From Cyanobacteria bacterium REEB417 (GTDB taxonomy: Bacteria > Cyanobacteriota > Cyanobacteriia > PCC-6307 > Cyanobiaceae), in the NCBI GenBank assembly GCA_018970945.1, contig JAGWVJ010000002.1, positions 1 through 64,000 on the forward strand: a DNA stretch of 64,000 nucleotides, given 5' to 3'. Below, in pieces: positions 36,517 through 45,624 of this stretch. The translations under genes and the position numbers were made by a program. How positions within the stretch are numbered: position 1 is the first letter of the stretch; each line of letters starts with the position of its first letter. The notes beneath the pieces were generated by a model. It saw only the letters and a program-made list of their open reading frames with translations. It had not been told where the DNA came from and searched no databases.

Positions 36517-38040
36517 TCAGGCCATTTCCTGTTCACGCTGTTGCTTGTGGCCGATCACCAGCAGCAGCAGGCTGATCGCTCCGAGCAACCCAACCAGCAA
36601 TGCCACCACAACCATGGTGCCCGCCAGGCCACTGGCGTAGGTTTCGCGCATCACCGCGATGACATTGGTCGGCAGACCGTTGGTGTGGCTCAGCATGCCG
36701 CTGCCCAGTGCGGCCCGCACCTTGGCCTCGACGGCAGAACTCCGGACGTCCGGAGAGTCAAGGCCCTGGAGGTGTTCGCGCAGGCTGGCCGACCCGAAAC
36801 CCCGCACCATGGCACTGCTGGCAGCAAACCCCAGGGCAAAGCCAAATTGTCCGGTGGTGGTGCGAAAGGCGGTGACGGGGCCGAGAAACCCCGGCGGAGC
36901 CTCCAGCACGAACAACGCCGACTGGGGGACGATTGTGAAGGCCAACCCACTGCCCACCAGCAGCATTGGCACCACCAGGGAGCCGTAGGGACTGTCGGCG
37001 CGCAACGCGGCAAACCACAGCAGCCCCAGAACCAGAGCCATGAGGCCACCGGCCATCAGCTGGGTGGTGCGCCGACCGGGCTGCAGTAGCTGGCCGGCCG
37101 GAAGCGAACCAACAGCAAACGAAAGCAGCAAAGGCAGCTGGGCCAGGGCCACCTGTGTGGTGCTGAAGTGCTGAACCAGTTGCCAGAAGTTGCTCGTTTG
37201 AAGCTGCACCACGGCCCAGGCGAGGTTCAGCGCGATGCCGCCCACGACCGCAGCAGCGAAGCAACCACGCCGGTAGAGCGCCATCGGGAAGATCGGCTGC
37301 TGACGGTTGCACTCAATCCAACAATGGAGACCGAACAGCAACAATCCAGCCAAGGCGGGAACCAGACACTGCGGCGAGGTCAACCCCTTGACGGCGTGAC
37401 TCACCCCGCTCAGGAAGAGCACCATCGCGCCTGCGATGCTCAGCAGCCCTGGCCAATCGGGTCTGAGCCTGGTGTCGGCGGCCATCGGCGGCAACAGCAG
37501 CGGCAGCCACGGCATGCAGAGCAGCGCCAGCAGCGGCGCCAGGCCCAAGGCCAGACGCCAGCTGGTATCGGCCAAGAAGCCACCCAACAGCGAGCATCCA
37601 ACAAAGCCAGCAATGGTGAACAGGTGCCACACGCCCAAGGCCCTGCCCAGCTGATCGGGGCGACTCACCGCGCCCAAGGCCGCCAACGACAGCACAAGCA
37701 CACCGCCCACGGCGATGCCGGCCAGGGCGCGACCCAGCAGAAACAGGCCCGCCTCGGGCGCCGCCAGGGCGATGCCATCGCCAGCGATCAGCAGCAACAA
37801 GGCGGCGGCGAAGACACGACGACGTCCCAGGCGATCCCCCAGAAAGCCCAACAGCAGCACCGTGGCCGCCTGGGCCAGGGTGGAGATGCTGGCCGCCAGG
37901 GACAGGGTGGTGCCTTGCATCTCCAGGGCCTGAGCGGCCTTCACAAGGGCCGTGTTGGCCACCGTGGGATCGATCAATTGCAGGCTGGCCAGAACACCCA
38001 GAAAAGGCACCGCCAGGGATCTGGTGGGTTGAACGCGCAT
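36517..38040 (-). CDS. Major facilitator superfamily transporter, DHA2-like
   Basis: 507 aa with about 14 membrane helices. The MFS signature GFLGDRLGRRRVF is in the loop after helix 2, and LIDPTVANTALVKAAQAL near the N-terminus is similar to the DIxVVNVALP motif of drug/proton antiporters of the EmrB/QacA type. ATG 38040 is preferred to the 38070 start. Substrate unknown; multidrug or metabolite export expected. The pair with the SemiSWEET gene upstream (79 nt) may be an operon. Confidence 0.82.
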   Translation of the reverse strand: MRVQPTRSLAVPFLGVLASLQLIDPTVANTALVKAAQALEMQGTTLSLAASISTLAQAATVLLLGFLGDRLGRRRVFAAALLLLIAGDGIALAAPEAGLFLLGRALAGIAVGGVLVLSLAALGAVSRPDQLGRALGVWHLFTIAGFVGCSLLGGFLADTSWRLALGLAPLLALLCMPWLPLLLPPMAADTRLRPDWPGLLSIAGAMVLFLSGVSHAVKGLTSPQCLVPALAGLLLFGLHCWIECNRQQPIFPMALYRRGCFAAAVVGGIALNLAWAVVQLQTSNFWQLVQHFSTTQVALAQLPLLLSFAVGSLPAGQLLQPGRRTTQLMAGGLMALVLGLLWFAALRADSPYGSLVVPMLLVGSGLAFTIVPQSALFVLEAPPGFLGPVTAFRTTTGQFGFALGFAASSAMVRGFGSASLREHLQGLDSPDVRSSAVEAKVRAALGSGMLSHTNGLPTNVIAVMRETYASGLAGTMVVVALLVGLLGAISLLLLVIGHKQQREQEMA

Positions 38041-38119
38041 GGGGTGGGCAACGCAGGTGGTCAACAGCACAGGTGATCAACAGCCGCGGCTGCGAGCCGG
38101 CACGGTGGCCAGTTGTGAC

Positions 38120-38383
38120 TCAGCGCGGACTCTGGATTTTGCGCTGCAGGATCAACCCCGCTGGCAACGCAGTGATGAGATTGGAAACCAGAACGGGACC
38201 GTCACCAGTGATCCATCCAAACAGGGCCCAGACAACAACACCAGAGGTGAACATCAGATACATTCCCAGCGAGATACCCGAGGTGTCGCGAGTGCGCAGG
38301 GTCTTCAGGGCCTGGGGGAAAAAACTTGATGTCGTCAGCACTGCAGCAATATAGCCCAAGGCATCAACTGGAGAAGTACTCAT
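38120..38383 (-). CDS. SemiSWEET sugar transporter
   Basis: 87 aa, three membrane helices, with the PQ-loop/MtN3 motif: LGYIAAVLTTSSFFPQALKTLRTRDTSGIS (Pro-Gln and following TRDTSGIS), then MYLMFTSGVVVWALFGWITGD and a third helix with the conserved N (VSNLITALPA). SemiSWEETs dimerise and move sugars. The neighbouring GH63-type glucosidase could provide the substrate. Confidence 0.88.
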   Translation of the reverse strand: MSTSPVDALGYIAAVLTTSSFFPQALKTLRTRDTSGISLGMYLMFTSGVVVWALFGWITGDGPVLVSNLITALPAGLILQRKIQSPR

Positions 38384-38601
38384 GTCTGAATATATAAAGC
38401 CCCAGAATCATTGCATAAATCTCACGTTTTTTGCGTTCTGATGATTGGTTGGTTATTAACCAGGCTGGGGAATGCTCAGAGCGAATTGCTCCGCACTGGG
38501 TGAATTCTGGTTGATTGTGATGGCGAGAACTGTTCCTGCTGGTCTGGTGGCTACTTGTTGGTCAGCAGAAGAAGTGCTTTCAGATGGCTGTAGTTTCGCT
38601 T

Positions 38602-41343
38602 TCAGATGCCACTGTGGCGCTCAACAGGGATGGGTCCAGTGTTGCCGCCACTCGCCAGTCGACTCTCCTGGGTGTTGGCGGCGAAAAAGTGGATTAAATT
38701 AACCACCAGACTACTCCATCCTGTCTGGTGGCTGGCACCAATGCCGGCACCATTGTCTCCGTGGAAGTACTCATAAAACAATAAATTGTCCCTCCAGTGG
38801 GGGTCGCGTTGAAAGGTCTGCTGGCTGCCGAACACGGGTCTCAGGCCTTCGTCGTTGCGTGTGAAGATCGAGACAAGCCTGTGCGAGAGATTTTCGGCGA
38901 TTTCGTAAAGGTTTGCCAGCTGGCCGCTGCCTGTCGGGAATTCAACCTTAAAGTCGTTGCCGAAATACGTGAAATAGACAGACAAGGCGCGAATGATCGC
39001 GAAGTTGACTGGCATCCAGATCGGTCCGCGCCAGTTGCTGTTGCCGCCGAACAGGCCTGAATCAGACTCGGCCGGCAGGTATTGGACAACGTACTCTTGT
39101 TGATTGTGGACAAAGCGATAGGGATCTCTTTCGTGCCGTTTTGAGATCGAGCGAATGCCGTAGTCGCTAAGAAACTCATCGGGATCGAGCATGATCTTGA
39201 GGACGCGGCGAAGATTGGTCTCATCAAGAGCTGACATCATTTGTCGATTGGCATAACCCTTGAGGCTGATGTCATGAAAAGAGCTGTGTTGGTCTGGGTA
39301 TTTATCCCGCATTCGTTGCAAGATTTCGCCAATTTCTGGAAATTGCTCGACCACATCTTGGTCGAACACCTGCACGGCACATAGTGGAATCAGCCCGACC
39401 ATCGACCTGACTTTCAACCGTGTTGAACTTCCGTCGCTTTTGCGTAGAACATCATAAAAGAATCCATCCTCTTCATCCCACATGCTTTCGCTCGCATTGC
39501 GATTAACCATCGCATGGGAGATTCTCAAATAGTGCCTAATAAACTTGACTGGATATTCGCGGTATGTTTCATCACTTCGTGCCAGCTCCAGGGCGATGTT
39601 GACCATGGTCTGGGCGTAGAAGGCCATCCATGCCGTGCCGTCTGCCTGCTCCAGGTGGCCGCCCATATCGGGCGATTCGGTGCGATCAAAAATGCCAATG
39701 TTGTCGAGTCCGAGGAAGCCACCTTGATACACGTTATTGCCGTCGGCATCTTTCCGGTTCACCCACCAGGTGAAGTTGATTAGAAGCTTGTGGAAGCTTT
39801 GTTTCAGCCACTGATGATCTGCTTGGCCGTGAAGTCCGACGCCAGTTAGGTAGACGTAGTATGTTGCCCAGGCATGCACAGGTGGATTGACATCGCCGAA
39901 GTTCCACTCATAGGCAGGAATCTGACCGTTGGGGTGCAGGTACCGGCTGCTCAGCATCAAACTGAGCTGTTGTTTGGCGAAGCTGGGATCCACCAGTGAG
40001 AACGCCATGGTGTGAAACGCAAGATCCCAGGCCGCATACCAGGGATATTCCCATTTGTCTGGCATGGAGATGACATCGCAGTTGTTCATGTGATGCCACT
40101 GCTGATTCCTGAACACCTGTTTGTTTGTGACAGCTAGGGGGTCTATCCCACGCTTTTGGAGCCAGGGAGCGATGTCGTAGTTGTAGAACTGTTTGGACCA
40201 CAGCATCCCTGCCATCGCCTGCCTGAACACCAGCTGTCGTTCGGCATCCAATCCGGCTGGCATCACATGGGCGTAAAAGGCATCACAATCTTGCTTTCGG
40301 AGGTTCAGGATCTGATCAAAGTCGTGTTCAGCAGACTCGTTCTGTGATTCAGTGGTTGCCTTGCTCAGTCGACATTGGATGCTGGTCGAGCTGTGGGCAG
40401 CAAGCGAGAGCTTGAAGATTGCAGAGGCTTTGGTGCCGCGCTGCGCTGGGTTGACAGCCTTGTGCTCCCCGTCAACCAGGTAGCGATGGATGCCGCACTT
40501 GGTGTAGGGGGATTGATTCGGTTGCTGGAACAGCCGTTCGGTGTTGGTTTCGTTCTCTGTAAACACCAGCTCATCAGCCCCGGCGCACTGCAATGTGAAG
40601 GCACCAAGTTCGGAGTGCCATGCCTCGATGCAGGCTGCACCTGAGGTGGATTGGCTTGCCTTTAACTCGGGCTTGTTGCTGCCATCGTGCGCCCAGGTGT
40701 TGCGACACCAGAGGGTTGGTAACACAGTGAGGCTGGCCCGCTGATTGGAACGGTTATGGACCCTGATCTGAATCAGCAGATCTTCGGGACCAGCTTTGGC
40801 ATATTCGACTTCGACGTCGCAGTATTCACTCTCGTCGAAGATTCCCGTATCAATTAGTTCGTATTCCGACTCGTACCTCGACCTGGCTTTGTTGGTAGCG
40901 ACAAGTTCATTGTAGGGAAAGGCATTAAGAGGATATTTGTAGATGTAACGCATGTAAGAATGCGTTGGCGTTGAGTCCAGATAATAGTAATATTCTTTGA
41001 CGTCTTCCCCGTGGTTCCCTTCGCTGTTGGTGAGTCCAAATAGTCGTTCTTTGAGGATCGGGTCCTTGCCATTCCAGAGTGCAAGGGCGAAGCAAAGCAG
41101 TTGGCGGTCATCGCTGATGCCTGCCAGGCCGTCTTCTCCCCATTGGTAGGTGCGGGATCTGGCCTGATCGTGGCTGAATGATTCCCAGGCATTGCCATCG
41201 TGGCTGTCGTCTTCGCGCACCGTGCCCCACTGCCGCTCGCTCAGGTAAGGGCCCCACGTGCGCCACGGCTTGAAGCCTGCATTGGCCTCAATCAGGCGTT
41301 GATGCTCGGGTGTCTGAGCCGTAGCGAGCTGGCCTGCGGACAT
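38602..41343 (-). CDS. GH63-type (MGH1-like) glucosidase
   Basis: 913 aa. The (alpha/alpha)6 catalytic region occupies the C-terminal two thirds with WEYPWYAAWDLAFH, AYEWNFGDVNPPVHAWA, FLGLDNIGIFDRTES, DMGGHLEQADGTAWMA, WDEEDGFFYDV and NSNWRGPIWMP, features of glycoside hydrolase family 63 proteins such as bacterial mannosylglycerate hydrolase / alpha-glucosidase-like enzymes. No signal peptide, so cytoplasmic. Base composition is clearly more AT-rich and codon use differs from flanking core genes, which suggests transfer. The substrate may be glucosylglycerate, mannosylglycerate or other alpha-glucosides; not decided. Confidence 0.85.
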   Translation of the reverse strand: MSAGQLATAQTPEHQRLIEANAGFKPWRTWGPYLSERQWGTVREDDSHDGNAWESFSHDQARSRTYQWGEDGLAGISDDRQLLCFALALWNGKDPILKERLFGLTNSEGNHGEDVKEYYYYLDSTPTHSYMRYIYKYPLNAFPYNELVATNKARSRYESEYELIDTGIFDESEYCDVEVEYAKAGPEDLLIQIRVHNRSNQRASLTVLPTLWCRNTWAHDGSNKPELKASQSTSGAACIEAWHSELGAFTLQCAGADELVFTENETNTERLFQQPNQSPYTKCGIHRYLVDGEHKAVNPAQRGTKASAIFKLSLAAHSSTSIQCRLSKATTESQNESAEHDFDQILNLRKQDCDAFYAHVMPAGLDAERQLVFRQAMAGMLWSKQFYNYDIAPWLQKRGIDPLAVTNKQVFRNQQWHHMNNCDVISMPDKWEYPWYAAWDLAFHTMAFSLVDPSFAKQQLSLMLSSRYLHPNGQIPAYEWNFGDVNPPVHAWATYYVYLTGVGLHGQADHQWLKQSFHKLLINFTWWVNRKDADGNNVYQGGFLGLDNIGIFDRTESPDMGGHLEQADGTAWMAFYAQTMVNIALELARSDETYREYPVKFIRHYLRISHAMVNRNASESMWDEEDGFFYDVLRKSDGSSTRLKVRSMVGLIPLCAVQVFDQDVVEQFPEIGEILQRMRDKYPDQHSSFHDISLKGYANRQMMSALDETNLRRVLKIMLDPDEFLSDYGIRSISKRHERDPYRFVHNQQEYVVQYLPAESDSGLFGGNSNWRGPIWMPVNFAIIRALSVYFTYFGNDFKVEFPTGSGQLANLYEIAENLSHRLVSIFTRNDEGLRPVFGSQQTFQRDPHWRDNLLFYEYFHGDNGAGIGASHQTGWSSLVVNLIHFFAANTQESRLASGGNTGPIPVERHSGI

Positions 41344-41587
41344 TGCAAAGGAATGGAGTCGTGCTGGGTTGGAACGTCAGCGAATGTGGCCTGACCCGAT
41401 GATCCATTCCAATCGTTTTCAGTTTCGCATCCGTCACCGTTGGTCGCAAGACACCATCGCCTTGCGCCAACGCCGCAGGGTGATGGTGCCACCACGGGCG
41501 GAACGCAGCCGTTGCTGCCTGGGCCTGCCCCCATCAGCCAACATCGCAAATTCATGCTAGTACAGGTGTATGCATCTGGAGTGATTC

Positions 41588-41872
41588 ATGGGTGTCCCCC
41601 TTCCCCGGCCGGCGGTGCTGGCAGCCCGGTACGACAGCCCTGTTGATGAGTGGCCCTACCTCGATGAAGGGATGCTGCGCAGGGCGCGCAGCCGCAAGGT
41701 CTGCATGACCTGCCATTGGTTCCGCCACCATGCCGGAGTCAATTGCATCCCGGTGCTTGCCTGCCAGCTTCACCAGGGCCTGATCACCCACGGCGAGCAC
41801 CTCACCAGCCGCTGTCAGGGCTGGACCGATGACATGACCCGTCTGCAGGGCTGGGCGCCCGAGGTTGCCTGA
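41588..41872 (+). CDS. Small Cys/His-rich hypothetical protein, 94 aa
   Basis: 94 residues with CMTCHWFRHH, VNCIPVLACQLHQG and SRCQGW: five Cys and several His placed like a small zinc or Fe-S site. Otherwise hydrophilic. I recall similar picocyanobacterial proteins without a function. Convergent with the PAP/fibrillin-like gene. Confidence 0.65.
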   Translation: MGVPLPRPAVLAARYDSPVDEWPYLDEGMLRRARSRKVCMTCHWFRHHAGVNCIPVLACQLHQGLITHGEHLTSRCQGWTDDMTRLQGWAPEVA

Positions 41873-41928
41873 GTCGTCGCTTTCGCCCCTGCGGCGCGTC
41901 GGTGTTCTGACGGATGGCACGCACGCGT

Positions 41929-42363
41929 TCATGGATCCGCCGCTCGGCTGACCTGCCCCGACTCGGGTAACAACAACGCCTGCAGGCGCAGGTCGCTGCG
42001 CCGCAGCAGGGCAAACACCGTGCCTGCAACCGCCCCGAGCGGTCCCGATAGCCGCAGCAGATTCATGCCTCGCCCCTGGGAGGGGGCCAGCAGTTGCAGA
42101 TTCTCCAGCCAGGGGCCAGCGGCCAGATAGGGCTGGCGGCTGCTGCTCCAGCGCAGTTCCCAGACCCCCTCGAGTTGCTGCAAGGCCCCTGGCGTTGCCA
42201 GGTCAGCAGGCCTTGAGCCCTCCAGAGTCTCGATCAGGGCCTTGACCTGCTGGTTGTGCTGTTGGGCACTGCCACGTGGCTGCTGCCGCAGCAGGTGCAG
42301 CAAGGCCTGACGCTGCTGGAGTGGATCGCTTGATGGGGCACTCGGATCGCACTCAACCATCAT
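41929..42363 (-). CDS. PAP/fibrillin-like protein, short C-terminus
   Basis: 144 aa. The middle part GVWELRWSSSRQPYL...PWLENLQLLAPSQGRGMNLLRL fits the plastid-lipid-associated protein / fibrillin family of cyanobacteria, which bind lipids at thylakoids. The family normally continues with another ~50 residues of beta strands; here the sequence changes to an Arg/Leu-rich tail after GPLGAVAG and stops, so a frameshift or truncation near 42030 is possible. N-terminal helix with many Gln. Confidence 0.6.
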   Translation of the reverse strand: MMVECDPSAPSSDPLQQRQALLHLLRQQPRGSAQQHNQQVKALIETLEGSRPADLATPGALQQLEGVWELRWSSSRQPYLAAGPWLENLQLLAPSQGRGMNLLRLSGPLGAVAGTVFALLRRSDLRLQALLLPESGQVSRAADP

Positions 42364-42820
42364 CGGTTTCAGCAGATGTCAGTCCTAACGGCCCGGATGG
42401 TCGAGCTGTGCGCTGCTGCACAGCGTCATCGCCAACAACACCGAAGCGGTGCTGGGCGCTCACCCGTTCGCCGGCTCGCTGGCGCGAACGACCGCCGAGG
42501 TCGTGGTCGGATGGGTGCCAAAATGATCTATTTGCAGGCTGCTTGATCCATCCACTGGGTACAGAGAGCTCTGCATCGATGTCTGTCCACATCAATAAGT
42601 TGTGGGACATGGGCTAATGATTCATGACCCTGGGCCATAGAACATTGACGTGTGCGCCTTCGGCCAATCGCCCTGCAGCCATGATGGCAGCGGTGATTTC
42701 AAAATTTTACGCTGTCAGTTTCTTCGTCGGTAACGACTAGGAACTTGGGCCATAGAGTTATCTGCTTTAGTGTCGATGCTCCGTCTGCAACTCCTCTAAA
42801 GCAGAGTAAATCAGTGTGGA
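42364..42820. other. Intergenic region with possible gene remnant
   Basis: 457 bases, AT content rising to the right. A plus-frame segment around 42410-42524 reads ...SVIANNTEAVLGAHPFAG... VVVGWVPK and stops, with no start upstream; it looks like a fragment of an old gene. The 11-mer tgggccataga occurs at 42631 and 42746. No intact gene seen. Confidence 0.4.
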
Positions 42821-43294
42821 TTATTCCTTAAATTTTTGTGGTCCTTCGAACAGTCGCTCAAGGTCACCCGACCAAGTGACGCCAGAGATCATCCAGCCAG
42901 CTTTGCCTCGATAGCCAATAAAGTTCCAAGTGATGGCTGATTTCTCGAACCGTTCGAGATAAGTCCACCGGATTAGGTTGTCACCCATGCCTTCTGAACG
43001 AAGAAATTGGTAGCCTAATCTTCCGCCAAAGCGTCTCTGGATCCCAGGTTGTTGGTTGAGGATGTCTTCCAGCGCAACCTGCATGTCGGCGCTGGGCAGG
43101 GATGAATAGAGGCTAAGAGTGGAGTATCCCTCCTTGATCTGTCCTTTGGCTAATGACCCCATAGACTGATCGAGAACCTTGCGTAAAGCGTCAGTGCTAC
43201 TTGCAACCTGCTGCTGAGCAAACGCATTTGGCGGGCTAAGTAGTAGCAACGCAAGAATGCTCTTGTGGACCCATGTTGTTACAAGGCTGTGCAT
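42821..43294 (-). CDS. Exported hypothetical protein
   Basis: From ATG 43294 (157 aa) there is a clear signal peptide: basic WVHKS, hydrophobic ILALLLLSPPNAFA and cleavage before QQQVASS. An upstream ATG at 43333 adds 13 residues. The mature part has alpha/beta pattern (LRKVLDQSMGSLAKGQIKEGYSTL, GYQFLRSEGMGDNLIRWTYLERFEKSAITWNFIGYRGKAGW), like small periplasmic domains with a cystatin/NTF2-type shape. No family named. AT-richer than core genes. Confidence 0.65.
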   Translation of the reverse strand: MHSLVTTWVHKSILALLLLSPPNAFAQQQVASSTDALRKVLDQSMGSLAKGQIKEGYSTLSLYSSLPSADMQVALEDILNQQPGIQRRFGGRLGYQFLRSEGMGDNLIRWTYLERFEKSAITWNFIGYRGKAGWMISGVTWSGDLERLFEGPQKFKE

Positions 43295-43342
43295 GGGCCT
43301 GGCCAGTCCGTTGGGCCTGTGTGTGCATGGCATCGTTAACTC

Positions 43343-43714
43343 ATGAGCAGCATCCGTGGTGATTTTATACGTGTTGCGTTCGCCGTCGTGTTCGACGACG
43401 AAGACGCCCTCGATTCCGAGAGGCTCACCGTCGCCACCACCAGCAAGCCGGACAGGGTCGCCATCAAAGAGGCCCTCAAGGCCTGCTGCCGCCCTCTCCG
43501 CAAGAGGGCTGGCTCAGCGATGGCCGGCGGGTGCTGCACTCCAGACCCGAGCGCTACAGCCGATGGAGTCCGGAGCTTGAGGTGACGCTCGGGGAGTTAA
43601 TTCCCGGAGAAACGGCGCCCCTGCTATTGGCGAAGCCTTCTACGAGCGGTGACGTCGCAAGCAGCTCACGCAGGTGCAGCTGTTTGACGACAATGAAGTT
43701 GACCGGTGGCCGAT
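43343..43714 (+). pseudogene. Possible frameshifted gene remnant
   Basis: A plus-strand frame from ATG 43343 (SIRGDFIRVAFAVVFDDEDALD) breaks near 43490 and seems to continue in another frame with EGWLSDGRRVLHSRPERYSRWSPELEVTLGELIPG up to about 43620. The protein-like composition in two frames suggests one old gene with a frameshift. Family not recognised. Confidence 0.3.
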
Positions 43715-45325
43715 TCAGGCTTCACGTTCGATCAACAGGAATGAAGGGCCTCGATGTTGCATCGATGCACGAAGCTCACTCTGGATCGTGGTTGCATCCC
43801 GGAGGCAGGCGGTGCGTGCGCCATAGCCGCGAGCGATCGATTCAAGATCAAGGGCCGGATCGTCGAAATCAAGGCCAACAAAACGAGCCTGGTCAACGCT
43901 GATGTTGAGGGCGCCGCACCAGAGATCCTTGAGGATCCGGTATTCACGGTTCACAAAGCAAATGAACACCACGGGGATCTGATACCTGGCGGCACTCCAG
44001 ATCGCGTGGATGGAGAACTGAGCACCTCCATCACCGACGAAACAGACCGAAGGCTGACCGGTCGCGAGTGCCAATCCAACCCCTGATGGCATGGCCCAGC
44101 CAAGACCACCACCACGAGGTGCGAAATGGACGTTGCTGAAGCCAAGTGCAATGGCCATCCGCTGCACCAGTGCATCCTCGGATGAGCCTTCCGTAATCAG
44201 ATGGCAATCGCGCGGTAGCTGTTGCAGAAGATCCAGAATCAGGGCATCACTGGCATGGGTGCCCTCAGCGGGATACTGTGCCTGGAGTTCAGCCAACACC
44301 GCAGCGCCATCGTGATGAGAGGGTGAATCAGCAGGAGCAGCGAGTTGATCAACCAAGGCCTTCAAACAGGCATCCACATCTCCCAGCACAGCAAGGTCGC
44401 AGGGGTAATCGAAACCGAGTTGACGCGTCGATGGCGCGAGATGGTAGATCTTCAGGCTCGCCGGGATCGCCTGCACACCATTGAAAGTGAACGTGTCGAT
44501 CTTCTCGCCCAGCAACAGCAAGCGGTCATAGTGGCTCAGAGTCGAACGGATCTCTCGAGTGGTGGCGGGCAACTGACCCTTGTAACGAGGATGTAGGGGG
44601 TTAACAACACCCTGAACATGAAAAGGGGCCGAATACACATCGGCTCCGAGGCAAGAAGCCAGCCGGCTGAGATGTTCAACGGCATCTGAGGCCCCTACCG
44701 CGTAGTCGGCCACGATCGCCAAAGAACCGGCATCTGATGCCCGCAGGACTTCAGCCAACTGGGAGAGGCCAGCTGGCACAACGTCATCAAGCACGACGGT
44801 ACGGCGCAGACCAACCTCGGCCATGGGTTCCTGCATGAAGTTCATGGGGACCGACAGGAACACAGGACCACTTGGTTGCAGCTGTGCCTGAAGCCAACAA
44901 CGCTGCAATGCGACCGGCAGATCCTCAGCCTGAGCCACCTCAAGGCTGTACTTGGTGGCCGTTTCCGCCATCTGTGCATTGGGCGCACCAAGCACGGGAC
45001 TGTGAATCAGAAATCAGGAATCCTGTTGGCCATTGATTACAAGCAGTGGCACGCCGGAGAGAAGAGCATTGCGCATGTTGAACAGACCGTTCGCCAGACC
45101 CGGGTAGGTGTGAAGACTGACCATCGCGGGCTTACGTGTCAACATGGCGTACCCCGCAGCAATGCCGACGGCTGTCGATTCGTGCAGTGCCAGCAGATAT
45201 TGAGCCTTGGATCGGCCTACGGCATCAAGAAAAGTGGTTTCAGTGGTACCAGGATTGCCAAAGACGTATGAGATTTCGTGAAGATCAAGAAAGTCGCGGA
45301 TCAGATCGCCACCTGTGTACGCCAT
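43715..45325 (-). pseudogene. Thiamine-diphosphate decarboxylase (benzoylformate-decarboxylase-like) with in-frame TGA
   Basis: Upstream part (45325-45017) has GNPGTTETTFLDAV, catalytic Glu in LLALHEST and ends GQQDS; a TGA at 45016-45014 follows. The same frame goes on without shift: FLIHSPVLGAPNAQMAETATKYS, the central domain, and the C-terminal ThDP/Mg motif GDGGAQFSIHAIWSAARYQIP...NREYRIL. Relatives of this family read GQQDTR at the break, so an Arg codon CGA changed to TGA is the simple explanation. Without the stop the gene would make ~536 aa, normal length. A GTG at 44995 could restart the C-terminal part, but that lacks the catalytic Glu. The start may also be ATG 45343. Confidence 0.85.
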
Positions 45326-45343
45326 GCAAGTTGCGTCGAGCAT

Positions 45344-45620
45344 TCATCTTCATGACCAAGTTAGCCAGGTGCCTTCTGCCAAACAGCGGGCATGTAGACA
45401 TCAAAGCCCGGAGCGTTGGCCATGGGCGTTGGCCTGCTCAGCCGTGGTGCGGTTCCAAGGGGGTCAGGCGCAGCTGCCGGTGCTGGCACCTGGGGGCCAG
45501 GACCATCAGACATCCGTCGAGAGTGTTGGAGCCGGGGCCGGATCGTCAGCGTGATGCTGTCTGCTGCCCAGGGGGGTGTCACATCTGCCGGCGGGGCCGG
45601 AGGGCTGAGACCTTGCAGCC
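45344..45620. other. Left flank of the IS element, no intact gene
   Basis: 277 bases. A minus-strand frame (Pro-rich, ending AVWQKAPG at 45361) runs into the insertion and would continue in the right flank; it is only a weak candidate for an interrupted gene. Confidence 0.35.
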
Positions 45621-45624
45621 TTAG
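45621..45624. repeat. Target-site duplication TTAG, left copy
   Basis: TTAG directly before the left inverted repeat; the same four bases follow the right repeat at 46995-46998. Fits the YTAR target of the IS5 group. Confidence 0.85.

Noticed and set aside
45014-45016. Selenocysteine or programmed readthrough at the TGA
   Set aside because: Family has Arg, not Cys/Sec, there; no selenoprotein context or hairpin next to the codon is apparent.
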